Assembly: GCF_910592395.1 (NCBI RefSeq)
Contig: NC_088322.1
Coordinates: 13,575,431 to 13,635,430 of the forward strand
From: Lineus longissimus
Lineage: Eukaryota; Nemertea; Pilidiophora; Heteronemertea; Lineidae
DNA length: 60,000 nucleotides
Direction of reading: 5' to 3'
How positions within the stretch are numbered: the first letter of the stretch is position 1; every line of letters begins with the position of its first letter. Position numbers and translations under genes: made by a program. Below are positions 1 to 10,565 of the stretch, piece by piece. The notes under the pieces were generated by a model. That model had not been told where the DNA came from. It saw only the letters and a list, made by a program, of their open reading frames with translations, and ran no database searches.

Positions 1-2025
1 CTCAAGAACAAGCACCGACATCTAACACCAACAGCAAAATGAACACTGTTTCCGCACCAACTAGAACCTACTCACGGAAAACCTGAGAAGAAACTTGGCA
101 AGAAAACCCACCACTTATCAAAACTATTGACAAGGCTCCTTCAAGTACACTTTTAACAATCTGACTTGGAAATTGGAGAAATACCAGGCTTTTAACCGAA
201 AGATGAAAAGTGCTTACAAGACTCAACAAGATGTTGGAAAGTGTACACAACATTTACTTGAGAATAATTGAGATGTTGGTGAACTAGTTGTCCTAGGTAC
301 TTTTAGACTTGGCATTGAAACTATCACTAGATCTCCAACCGTGTCTCTCACAAACGAAACTCCTACATGATCCGGAGTAACATGCAGTAAACTATTTCAA
401 GGACCTCCTTCACATCCAATGACCACTTAACACCCCAAAATTATGAATGTTCAACCAACAATGTAAGTTAAGTTTCCAGTCATCATTTCCTTCAAATCGA
501 AAGTCCATGTAGGAAGAAAAGATTGTACCTGATTATACACGATCCAGCAAAAAAGATTCCGAAATTCAAGACAAAATATAGAAAATTATCAAGATCGATT
601 GCACACAGAATTTTTCCACAAGCCAGCCTCCCAACAGAATCCGCCAACAGGCCTAGAGTAAAAGAACTACGGATGTGGCCTTCCTGTTACAGCAACCACT
701 ATCTGAGATATATTACCACGAGCCTGCAGAGGATAACTTACCATTCACCAACCACTAAAAGCACCTTCAGGTACGAATCTAGAAGATTCAGGGAAGATAT
801 CATAAATTCAGTAGTTTACGCCGAAATGAAAAGTTGACTGCTGACATGTATTAGCCAGGTGTACATGCAGGAGTCCAAGCTATATTCACAGTATGGAGAG
901 CAAGTCCCCCTCCATCCCCTCCTCATCGACTTGGACCTGGCTGATCCACTTTCCCCAACTTAGACTATGGAAAGTTGTCCTCATTTTACCATGGAACACT
1001 GCAGTGTTCAGGGTAACACAATTCACCATCCAAGCAAGATGTGGGTTCGAACTACGGATGCTCCAGACTCCTTTCAAGGACAACCTCACATGATCACAAG
1101 ACAACTACTCAGGGACTTTTTATGAGTGAAAACTTTCAACTAAACTTCTGCATCAGTCAGCGCATTAAAACTGAGATTTACCCAAAGTTTCCTGCTGCAA
1201 TCTTCAGCAATTTCTCTGAGAATACCCCAACATGCCTAAAGGAATGTTGGCAAACTCACAGCCGCCTGATTCCACAGGTACGGCGGGCAGTTGGCATAAT
1301 GCTACAGCTAGTCGGGCGTATCCTTGATAATATCAACACTCCTAAGCTCCCTCCCTTCAATTATCTGAGGAAAGTGCATAAGATACCAAGGAATTGGTAT
1401 CATCCTGGAATTTCACCCACGCTTGATTTTTAGCAAGAGTTTGGTGGGTTTAGTCATCTTCGAAACTGCAGAAGCTACGGCCGGAAGTGAGCGATAATGC
1501 AATCATCTTAAGTCTATAATGCAGATGGTTATAATGATAGGTCTGTGTATATCTTATGACATCATGCAACACTTCAGAAAGGAAAAGAAGGCTACTACAT
1601 GAATGGCCATCTCAACACCGTTTGCCTATAAATGTTCAAGAATAGCCGCATTCTATCTATTGACAACCTTGAGATTGGGCAATGTTGACAGTATCGAATG
1701 GTCGGTAGGACTGACCTCCCAAAGGACCAAAACACTTTATGGCATAAGAAGTCACAGCATACTCACAGGAAGGCATTAGCCTATAGTCTCCAGTACGAGT
1801 ACGCCCTTTCTTGCACTTCCTCACAGAAACAAATCGCATCATCTTTCAGCATTCCCTCTCACAAAATGAAATGTTCGCTACTCAATGGGAAGTGTTCATG
1901 GCAGACCCTTTTACATTTTGCACCACAAAGCTGAAGGTCAGCAATCACCATAGATGTGTCATAAGCAAACTTGTTTTGGGATTCACATGAGGGACAGTTG
2001 GCTTTTTGACGCCACAGGCACATAC
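1..2025. other. Presumed tensin intron, no clear feature
   Basis: No confident exon was found on either strand. Short open frames are scattered without paired splice sites or recognisable products. On the minus strand around 1040-1060 there is a tRNA B-box-like string (AGTTCGAACCCAC), possibly a remnant SINE, with no convincing A box. Confidence 0.4.
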
Positions 2026-2166
2026 CCTGGCAAGAGGTGTTAGCAACACAGAGACTGTTGAGGTCACTGGTGTTTACAATTTGCATGACGTGTAGAGATT
2101 TGTCATTGAAAGACCTTTCAGTGTTTTCAAAAATCCCTTTATTATCTTCTGAGGACATGGCTTCCG
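2026..2166 (-). CDS. Candidate internal exon of unknown product
   Basis: On the minus strand a strong pyrimidine tract and acceptor (cacctccaccacag) precede 141 open nucleotides ending at the donor gtatgt, phase 1 in and 1 out. The peptide includes MSSEDNKGIFENTERSFNDK and VMQIVNTSDLNSLCVANTSC. Phase 1 is what the tensin exon at 4295 delivers, but the sequence does not resemble the expected remainder of the C2 domain. It abuts the 58-bp minisatellite. It is either an extra tensin exon, an exon of another transcript, or chance. Confidence 0.25.
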
Positions 2167-2194
2167 CTGTGGTGGAGGTGGGGGGAGCTGAATA

Positions 2195-2888
2195 ATGTCA
2201 CCTCCATAACTCATATGACCATAGGAAGGTCACCAATGACTGAGCCAAGTTAAAGTCACCTCCATAAACTCATATGACCATAGGAAAGTCGGCCAAGACT
2301 GAGCCAAGTTAAAGTCACCTCCATAAACTCATATGACCATAGGAAAGTCGGCCAAGACTGAGCCAAGTTAAAGTCACCTCCATAACTCATATGACCATAG
2401 GAAAGTCGGCCAAGACTGAGCCAAGTTAAAGTCACCTCCATGACTCATATGACCATAGGAAGGTCATCAATGACTGAGCCAAGTTAAAGTCACCTCCATA
2501 ACTCATATGACCATAGGAAGGTCACCAATGACTGAGCCAGGTTAAAGTCACCTCCATAACTCATATGACCAAAGGAAGGTCACCAATGACTGAGCCAAGT
2601 TAAAGTCACCTCCATGACTCATATGACCACAGGAAGGTCACCAATGACTGAGCCAAGTTAAAGTCACCTCCATGACTCATATGACCATAGGAAGGTCACC
2701 AATGACTGAGCCAAGTTAAAGTCACCTCCATGACTCATATGACCATAGGAAGGTCACCAATGACTGAGCCAAGTTTAAGTCACCTCCATAACTCATATGA
2801 CCAAAGGAAAGGTCACCAATGACTGAGCCAAGTTAAAGTCACCTCCATAACTCATGACCAAAGGAAAGGTCATCAATGACTGAGCTAA
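2195..2888. repeat. 58-59 bp minisatellite, about 12 copies
   Basis: The string CCTCCATAACTCATATGACC recurs with starts at 2201, 2259, 2318, 2377, 2435, 2493, 2551, 2609, 2667, 2725, 2783 and 2842. Spacing is 58 bp, or 59 where one A is gained. Copies fall into two variants, one with GGTCACCAATGACTGAGCC and one with AGTCGGCCAAGACTGAGCC. The variants cluster in blocks, as expected of local duplication. Open frames here come from repetition and are not genes. Confidence 0.95.
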
Positions 2889-3984
2889 TGAACTAAGCCA
2901 GTGGATGAAAACTAACTTTATGCCCTTCGATGCGAGGTGTTTTTCATTGCCAGTATAGGTCCAGACCAGGTGGAAGACGTGCTGCACACACCACCATATC
3001 ATGGCAGGTTGTTAGTTTCCTGCAACAACATTAGTCAGAGAGTAAATATGAGATGATGATCGGGTTGTTTGGCCAACGAAACCGTGCACCTTGGGATATT
3101 GATGAAGCAAGGTTAGAAAAATAGTTGCTTTATCTCTGCGTATCTTTGGACCCTAATCGCTTTGACCATCCTCAGTTTCGCTAAAATCCAACAGCGTCAT
3201 TGGCTGTGTCTCAGATGGGAATGGATTATTTCATTGGGAAAACACCATACCTCATCAACAAATTCCTCGAGCCTTACTGACTGACTCCTATTGGTGACTT
3301 TCTGACCTACCTGGAAGGGTAAGGGCATCTCCGTTCTAGGACCATGAGAGACTTTAAATCCCGAGAAATAATAAGCTCCAATGAAACACCACAGTGATAT
3401 GACAATAAACAGACTAAATTCACAAGATTTCACCACCTACCTAAGTCTATCCAAACTTTAAAAGAACAGAATAGAGCAGGCCTAGTGGAGACTGGCCCAG
3501 TTCCCACTGGGAATGAACCAACAAATTACCTAGGCTTACAATACGTCCCAGGCCCAAACTTATATCAGACAAGCTGAAGAGGACTTGGTAGAGATCTAGG
3601 TCAGTAGTTAAGTATTTAAATGGCTGTGATTACGAGTTGATTGACGTAATTAGTGATGACGATGTTGCTAATGCTTCAGATGGGCTGTGTCAGGATGATG
3701 TGGGCTGGTACCAGTGTGTATGATGGACATCAAACGTACACGCATTCTTATCACAATTAACTTGAAACTGCTCTGGCACTCATCAGGATGTATAGATTGG
3801 TTTTCACTACCGGTGGTGCTTCCATCTCTTACCTAACGAGAGAACACATTCTTCGATACATCCAATCTTGGTGGTGTCTCTGCAGAGCCCTCTATAGAAA
3901 CTCAGAACATTTTTTGCTGCCTTGAGTGATGGCTGGCAGTAGTTTGCACTCCCCAACACAAAAACACGAATCATTTGAATAAAG
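2889..3984. other. Presumed intron sequence
   Basis: Apart from the weak exon candidate at 3251-3306, this segment holds no recognisable gene or repeat. I searched its minus strand for the missing end of the tensin C2 domain and did not find it. Confidence 0.4.
3251..3306 (-). CDS. Weak candidate internal exon
   Basis: A minus-strand segment with a pyrimidine-rich acceptor (cccttccaggtag) and a donor GAG|gtatgg encodes GQKVTNRSQSVRLEEFVDE, taking the incoming phase 1 left by the exon at 4295. Using the CAG four bases earlier gives a 60-nucleotide phase-0 exon in the same frame. It does not resemble the conserved end of the tensin C2 domain, so direct joining would break that domain. Probably chance or an alternative exon. 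Confidence 0.15.
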
Positions 3985-4075
3985 AGGTGTCGAATAGCGC
4001 TGTGGTTATCACTGCCAGCTACCATGCAATGGACCTGAGTTTGATCTCGAGTGATGTAGAATCTAGGGACTAAAA
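3985..4075 (+). mobile_element. tRNA-derived SINE fragment
   Basis: The plus strand has an RNA polymerase III A box (TAGCGCTGTGGTTA, from 3995) and, about 40 bp on, a B box (GAGTTTGATCTC, 4037-4048). The ACTGCCAGCTACCATGCAAT stretch between them resembles a tRNA anticodon region. It sits in the intron after the C2 exon. The downstream tail is not clear, so the fragment may be truncated. Confidence 0.6.
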
Positions 4076-4294
4076 TTCCTGTCAGTGGCTCTTCATAAAA
4101 CTGCCTCAGCATCCATGAAAACAATGTAAAGCTGTATGTCGGATGAGACTAAAAGCCATGGTCCTGGCAGGGAAATTAAAAGATCTCTCACAGGGAGTAA
4201 AAGTGTAACCTAATACAAGGCTCAAAAGTTTTGGCAGAGGTGTCAAAAGGGGATATGGATGCCGTAAAATGATGATGATGAAAATGACACTTAC

Positions 4295-4497
4295 CGAAAC
4301 AAGCGTCGTCCAGGTCGTTCTTGCCAAGAACAAAACCATAATCCGAAACAGCGCAGGTGTGAAACTGCGTCCTGAAGATGACATCACGAGTACCGGAGCG
4401 CGACCGCTTGTGGTAGCCCTTGACTAGAATATCCCCGCGGAGGAGTAGACCAGGGTCCAGTGTGAAGCAGACCTTGGTCATCTTATCGGTTACGTTA
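4295..4497 (-). CDS. Tensin exon: middle of the C2 domain
   Basis: This exon lies between acceptor tttattccag and donor gtaagt, phase 2 in and 1 out. It encodes [40 protein letters not shown] and [20 protein letters not shown], then NDLDDACF. This matches the tensin C2 strands (PGLLLxGDIxxKxYHK, TRDVIFRxQFHTxA, GKxDLDDA). Family members continue with an acidic RFPEYGKVEFVF-like strand. I could not find that continuation between 4294 and 1, so the next exon probably lies outside the window. Confidence 0.92.
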
Positions 4498-4647
4498 CTG
4501 GAATAAAGGAATGATGCATCTGAGGTAATTGTAGATTTAGTGGTCTGCTCTTGCCTTGTTCTGGAGCCAAGTTAGTAGTACTCGAGGAAAAAAACAATCA
4601 GGTCCTGAAGATGTTTGGTACAAATCTCAAAAGATGGCAACACTTAC

Positions 4648-4905
4648 TACACTCCAGATGTATACACTGGGTCCATTCCCTGATAAATCTTGATAAACGG
4701 CCGACATCCACCGCTCCCATCAAAGTTTGGCACGCCGTGTATTACGATGTGATGGAGATAGAGGGGGCTACTGTTGATTTTTATTGCACCGGAGAGGAGG
4801 CCAGCGAAATAGTGTACGTATCGTCGTTGGGAGGGCTGCGTGATTCCGCCGAGTTTGTCATCGTAGAAACGTTTCATGGCGAAGCGGTCGAGGGCCTGGT
4901 CATCA
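4648..4905 (-). CDS. Tensin exon: end of phosphatase domain and start of C2
   Basis: This exon follows the acceptor tctttcatccag and ends at gtaagt, phase 2 in and 2 out. It completes a Ser codon and then encodes [57 protein letters not shown] and [18 protein letters not shown], ending at DPVYTSGV(Y). These are among the most conserved tensin landmarks: [14 protein letters not shown], [17 protein letters not shown], and the first C2 strands. It has no frameshift or internal stop. Confidence 0.95.
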
Positions 4906-5485
4906 CTGGATGAAAGAAAATCGTCAAAAATAAATATTTCTACTTTGACAAAACAATTTGTCTCAGTTTAAAGCAAACTGCACTTCATACAACACGATTT
5001 CAAAAAGGAGACATTTTTATAAGATTTCATCACCGAATTTCTGTTATTTCTGATGGTTGTCAGAATATCAAGGTCATTTCACATGGTGAGATTCTCAGTC
5101 AAAGCAACCTCTGCCCACAACATTACAGTTGTCACTCAGCTTACATCACTTATTACATTTCTTACCGATAAACATATTAGTTTGCCGTCATAGAAATCAT
5201 GGCCACTTAGATTGGCACCCTTTGACAGGATGATCAAATTTTCTATTCTGTTGGCTCATCGTGAGTAACAGATAACGTTATTTATCCATACTCGTCATGT
5301 ATGGTTTAGAGCAGAGAAAAATGGTTCACATAAGATGTACTAGCTTAGATACCAGTGCCATCTCAAGAACCCTGATCTCCCAACATAAGAGGCGCACTTG
5401 AACAGTCCTCTTTCACCTGGAAAGTTGTGCCATAGAAATGACAATTTGATTGATTGTATATATTCCTTCCCCCCCTCACACTCAC

Positions 5486-5724
5486 CTTGCACAGATATTA
5501 CTATAATGCATATAGGCCGCGATCACTACTCCCGTCCGTCCCTTCCGTCCCTTACAATGGACAACGACGACATGATTCGGGTCGGAGTTCAACCACGAGT
5601 CGATCGATTTACAAATGCTACACAAGCGCTCCAAAGGGGGCGCTAGGTTCTCCGGCCAACCATACTCCAAAACGTGCTTGTTGTATTTCGAGAGATCAAA
5701 TCTTCTTTCGGACAAATTGATGAC
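5486..5724 (-). CDS. Tensin exon: catalytic core of the PTEN-like domain
   Basis: This exon has acceptor ttcttccag and donor gtgagt-like gtgag, phase 0 in and 2 out. It opens with [15 protein letters not shown] and continues through [39 protein letters not shown] and [20 protein letters not shown]. The P-loop matches CX5R, with Cys at codon 5556-5554 and Arg at 5538-5536, followed by Thr-Gly as in PTEN. Some vertebrate tensins have lost the Cys, so its presence suggests a possible phosphatase. The residue in the general-acid loop is Glu (codon 5652-5650, WPE) where tensins usually have WPD. It may bind phosphoinositide or phosphoprotein at the membrane without full catalysis. Confidence 0.95.
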
Positions 5725-5998
5725 CTGGAAGAAGTTTTTGGAAAATAGGTTATGCAAATGTTTGGGGGGGGGGGGGGTTATGGTTTTCTTATCAATACTT
5801 TTGTGGTCAAAACAAGGCTAATACATAATTCATTATTAAAGCGAACATTGCAAACAAGGTTTTTAAGAATTCACCACTCGAAGTGTAATATTTGGAACAA
5901 ACTGCCCCAAGCCCTCTGAGCAGACAAACCCTGACAAATTCAAGAGACGTTGGTTTTTGAGGAGTGGAGAGGTGTGCTTTGAGCATGGTCTTTCTTAC

Positions 5999-6096
5999 CA
6001 TATATCCATCTTCATGCTTCGTCTGCAGCATCTTAGCAACTTCCTTCATGTTGTTCTTGTACGTGACCTCCTGACCTTCAACTGGGAAGGTCATGG
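5999..6096 (-). CDS. Tensin exon: phosphatase domain, second segment
   Basis: This 98-nucleotide exon lies between acceptor ttgtccatttcag and donor gtaaga, phase 1 in and 0 out. It encodes AMTFPVEGQEVTYKNNMKE followed by VAKMLQTKHEDGYM. This aligns with the tensin segment between the TYITE motif and NLSERR, where family members have an LxEVxxMLxSKHGDNY-like helix and turn. Splicing to the next exon gives [11 protein letters not shown], the usual tensin core strand. The intron upstream (6097-6723) holds a MITE; the one downstream (5725-5998) has no other recognisable feature. Confidence 0.9.
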
Positions 6097-6148
6097 CTGA
6101 AATGGACAAGAAAACAAAGTTGTGACTGGCCTTTTCGCAAAACATAAG

Positions 6149-6544
6149 CTGCGCTTACACCACGAAATATTGGTGGACCAATTGCACTTACACCACCACA
6201 TTGCCGCGACAAATTGGTTCGGCAATCCATTGCCGATACAAATTGCCGAGCGAATTTGTCCCACCAAGCTTGATGGTCCAAATTCGCCCGGCTTGTTAAA
6301 AGCTCGGCTTTGTCGTGGTGTCCGCACAAATGGATCGGCAATTAGCTAGTTAGATGGTTCGGCTCCAGGCGGCGCTTTCGAAATGGCGCTTTCTGCGCAT
6401 GCAATTTATTGTTTGCGCGCCATCTGTAGCCGGATTTTATAACTAGCTGCAGCGCTGGTGTAAGCGCTTGGTGGATTTTCGATGGTGCGGCATTGGTTCC
6501 CGAACCAAGATTGGTGGTCCATTTTCAGGTGGTGTAAGTGCGGC
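6149..6544. mobile_element. MITE in the first phosphatase intron
   Basis: The ends form terminal inverted repeats: left GCTGCGCTTACACCAC, right (reverse complement) GCCGCACTTACACCAC, followed by imperfect pairing of the ATTGGTGGACC stretches. The ~396-bp interior has no coding capacity. The target duplication is unclear. The centre contains TGCGCATGC and CATCTGTAGCCG, words shared with the MITE at 56862-57311, so the two may be distant relatives. Confidence 0.75.
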
Positions 6545-6723
6545 TATTGTCTCCCAGGCATGCCACTGGCTTATTTATACCCAGCTTTGAGGCACCACGA
6601 TTGGTAGAAGTTGGAACAAGACTTGCAGATTCATACAGTATCCAGTTTCACATGCGGATTCCAGACAGCCATGCTCCTACTTCAAGTAGAATACAGAGGA
6701 GAGTTACAGAATCTCAAACTTAC

Positions 6724-6892
6724 CAATAATACTCTCTGTGATGTAGGTGAGGTCAAGCTCATACTGACTGGTTCCATCGAAACGATTGACCACACCGCCC
6801 TTTGCGGCCGGGCGGTGCTTGATACTAGACATGATGCCGCGTGCTGGGGGTGTAGGGGCGGTCGCTGGCACTGGCACTGGAGCAGGTTGTGG
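6724..6892 (-). CDS. Tensin exon: Pro/Ala linker and start of phosphatase domain
   Basis: This exon follows a pyrimidine-rich acceptor (ctctttccag, read on the minus strand) and ends at the donor gtaagt. Its phase is 0 in, 1 out. The frame opens with a Pro/Ala/Val-rich linker (PAPVPVPATAPTPPARG), then an internal Met (codon 6832-6830, MSSIKHRPAAKGG), then ELDLTYITESII. That last stretch is the characteristic opening of the tensin PTEN-like domain. The internal Met could be a start if the upstream part is 5' UTR. The open frame back to the acceptor and the phase-0 entry suit splicing from an upstream coding exon just as well. The next exon supplies the rest of the split Ala codon (G|CC). Confidence 0.85.
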
Positions 6893-7605
6893 CTGGAAAG
6901 AGTCAAGAATACAGAGAATAAGATTCTATTTTTCTCCAGCGATTCCATCAACCCACATGTTATGGGACAGGCTAGGTTTTGGGAGCGAATGGATATAGAT
7001 AATGTCACGGAAAAGGTCTGAAATTCATGGAATTTAGGCCTACTAGATGTGTAATCACTACCGGTGTTGTATGTTGAGTCTGACCGCTCTACCACACGAC
7101 CATGCATCGCCTCAACTTGATGCAGAATCCATTAATATCAACCACTACAAAATTATTTCCGCCGGATCGTAATCGGTGTCAACTCAACTTGACCGAATCT
7201 TGCATCAGAGTTTGCACACCAAACCACATGAAACCTTAGTATTATATTGAAACGAAATGGACCATAATCAATCTCTACCACAAAACTCAAGAGCAATCGA
7301 CCATTCACCTCCACTACACTCACTTGTTGGCTTCATGTTGTGCATAAAAGAACCACTCTAAACATATTCATTGGTTTTGCATCCGATGAGCGGAGAGCTA
7401 CATTGCGTTCTTGAGCACTACTTGTGGCGAAATGACTTTCTACCAGCGTAAACAATTTATGGATGCATCGCAGAAGGCACTGGCATAAAAGCCTGAGCAA
7501 AAAGCAGTCATTGCCGTGATCTACACTCTGTCCACAGGCAACGTTCGTGTTCATACAGGAGCACCAAAGAAATTTAGTTGCCAATTTTGACAAGAAACAC
7601 AGAAC
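6893..7605. other. Intron upstream of the first phosphatase exon
   Basis: No exon or identifiable element is supported. A 109-codon minus-strand frame at 7333-7662 has no recognisable domain or flanking splice sites and runs into the adjacent tandem array. Confidence 0.4.
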
Positions 7606-8200
7606 TAGTTCTTGAAGAGCAAATTCTAATGGTACCATCTGTAAACCTATTGGCACGACCATTCACGACAAAGCTCTTGAAGAGAACATTCTAATGGTAC
7701 CATCTGTAAATCTGTTGACATGACCATTCACGCCAAAGCTCTCGAAGAGAACATTCTAATGGTACCATCTGTAAACCTATTGACATGACCATTCACGAAA
7801 AAGCTCTTGAAGAGAACATTCTAATGGTACTATCTGTAAACCTATTGGCATGACCATTCACGGCAAAGCTATTGAAGAGAACATTCTAATGGTACAATCT
7901 GTAAACCTATTGACATGACCATTCATGACAAAGCTCTTGAAGAGAACATTCTAATGGTACCATCTGTAAATCTATTGACATGACCATTCACAACATAGCT
8001 CTTGAAGAGAACATTCTAATGGTACCATCTGTAAACCAATTGACATGACCATTCATGACAAAGCTCTCGAAGAGAACATTCTAATGGTACCATATGTAAA
8101 CCTATTGACATGACCATTCACGACAAAGCTCTTGAAGAGAACATTCTAATGGTACCATCTGTAAACCTATTGACATGACCATTCACTCAAAAGCTCTTAA
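7606..8200. repeat. 65-bp tandem repeat, about 9 copies
   Basis: The unit starts at AAGCTCTTGAAGAGAACATT and contains CTAATGGTACCATCTGTAAA and TGACATGACCATTCACGAC. Unit starts at 7671, 7736, 7801, 7866, 7931, 7996, 8061, 8126 and 8191 keep an exact 65-bp spacing, with an earlier partial unit from about 7606. Differences are only substitutions, which suggests recent expansion or homogenisation. Confidence 0.97.
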
Positions 8201-10565
8201 TTCTAATAGTGCTGTTTATTTCGCGATCAGTGTTATTGTATTCTAACATTTCCCTTCCAACCTCATGATACGGAGCGGCTACCTAGCTTCGGAAAAACTG
8301 CACTACATTGAGATCAAATTTTGAGTTAGCCTGCAAGAGTTATGGCAACATCACCACATCCCAGACACAGTAAATTTCAAGGTGGATGGCTGCATAGCTC
8401 CCCGGCGAAGCGTAAAAACCGGCAATGGCTCATGGTCTGTGCGTTCATGAGGCGCAAAAGAGTGGGTACTGGGAATGCATATGCAGTTCTAAGCCGAGGT
8501 AAACATAAGCCCACGTATTCTAAGGTGAGAGATAGGAACAGAACAAATCACTTTTAACACCTTTTAGCCTCAGCGACGTATTGCTAACTTTTCACGAACA
8601 GCCCAACACAACTTCATGTTACCTGACATCATCTACTATCTTATTGTTTCTGCTTGAGGGATTGGAGGTACTGACACCAATGCCTTTAGGATTTGTCTTT
8701 GGAACCACAGGAACTATGAAAACACTCCCTTATATAAACTCGCAGACAGGATAAGCATGTACCAACAAGTTAGTTGCCTTCTTGTTGGACTGGCCAACTC
8801 TTGCCATTAGCCTTTCTCTTTCCATGTTTATTCTTGGAAAGTGCTACTACTTATAAACTGGAGCCACATTACACAAGTAACTCAGGTGCATTCATTCAGG
8901 AGAATATTCGTCTCGATTTCAGACAGGGTTTGACCCCTCGACCTTCTCTGCACAAGGGTTAAAGACTCTTTAATGTCTGTGCTACATCTTCATTACTTTA
9001 TGACAAGTGATTGAAAGTTCCTGTCTTTGTTTGTCAGGAATCTTCTGGGAAAAAAAATCATCCTTCTTTATGTCAGTATTCGTTTTTTCCAATGTCTGAG
9101 AGAAGCGCTGCAAAACGGCTATAAAAGCCTCTTAGTTTCTGAGCAATCTGAGGATACGACATCTTTTGTTTTTGCATCTGAACAGTTCAAGGGAAGAAAC
9201 CAGCTCTACTTACTTTATTCAAATTTGTTACTTCAGATATCCACAAGAATTGAACACATTTGAGAAATTTCGGGAATATAAGACTGGTCTGAGAAGATAT
9301 CAGACAGATTTGGCCCACCAACTAGTAGGAAGCATGAAGTCTAGTTCCTAGAGAGATGAATATCAACGTCAGCTGCAGGTTGCATAACTAAGGACGATGA
9401 TACTGCTACCTGCAGAGTCTATTCCATGAACCTATCTGCCTACTCCATGCACTTCGAGGGCAGATGGCATTGGTATCAATCGTCAAATCGTATTCTTAGA
9501 TCAGCGTCAAAAACCAGAAAATCCAATAAAAATATTTGACTATCCACTCAAATTTGCTGAATATCCCACAGAAAACGACATTACGCCTCCACGGAAAGGT
9601 GTACCCAGACTTGATACTGGTAACTGCAGCCGGAAAGATGCGGTAGATCCCAAGTTGCGAAAAACGGTACAGGTTGAGATTACACCTTCGTCTTCAAGAT
9701 GCCTGAGCAACAAGAACAACAAGCAAGGTATGATGCTATACCTCAAGCTAAGGTAAGTTGTGTGGTGCCGTGCTAGTTGACTTAAACCAAGTGTATATTT
9801 CATGTCAAAACTGTACATTGGTGTTGAGAGATCTTTCAACTTAGAGTGGTATCAAGTGAAATTTTGTTTCAACATTAAAGTAAGTCGGAATTCCCATACG
9901 TTTGTGCATGTGGTTGTACAATCTGGACATGATTCTGCAGAACAACTTGAAGATGCTTTGACTTTGATGAGCAAAGGTTTTATAGTAAACATGAAGGAAC
10001 ACAAATAGCAGAGGATGTTGATGCAGCATAGTATAGGCCTACAAATGATAAACCATATGAATTGTTACTCTGTGGTATTTTCCAAAAGACGTTTCTCCAA
10101 GCAATGCCAACTCCAGCACCTTGGTTAGGAGCCGATGTTGGCAATTCTGGTATTTTGCAAAAACTCCCTAATGTGACCTAATTCTTCTCCTCGTGTATAC
10201 ATCATACTGCTTTTTGCTTTCAAGATAAAAGATAAAAAAAGATGATCACCAGTCCACGTCACTAAGCGGAAACAACTACTTGTGCTGGAAGAAAAGATTG
10301 CAGGCTGCGTATCTTGTAGCCCCATTATCATCCATCTGGCGGTTGTGCATTGGAGAATGAATTCGGCTTAAGGCACTACAGACTGTCAAATTAACGACTT
10401 CAGAAACCGATTACTATGAAAGTTATGACAATGCTAAAACCCGTACCACTCAGAAGTGTAACATGTTTTCTGACACTACAAGAATCTGACTCTAAGTTCA
10501 AACAAAATGGCTGTCTATCCCACTGATGTCCCACAAACTGAAAAGATGTCTCTTCTCATGATATC
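8201..10565. other. Intronic or intergenic DNA with open frames of unknown meaning
   Basis: No recognised gene. A plus-strand frame lacking a Met is open from about 9431 to 9754 and reads protein-like text (NPIKIFDYPLKFAEYP, ENDITPPRKGVPRLDTG, PKLRKTVQVEITPSSSR). It could be a degraded mobile-element gene or an exon ending near AAGCAAG|gtatga. Upstream plus-strand frames at 9027-9263 and 9166-9351 overlap in different frames, as in a decayed coding region. Confidence 0.3.

Noticed and set aside
1041-1433. 130-codon plus-strand frame
   Set aside because: No domain, no repeats of known proteins and no splice context; the length can arise by chance in 60 kb.
2256-3002. Minus-strand frames in the 58-bp array
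   Set aside because: They are repetitive translations of the minisatellite without start or splice evidence.
4551-4913. Plus-strand 120-codon frame over the tensin C2 exon
   Set aside because: It is antisense to a clearly conserved exon and has no recognisable product.
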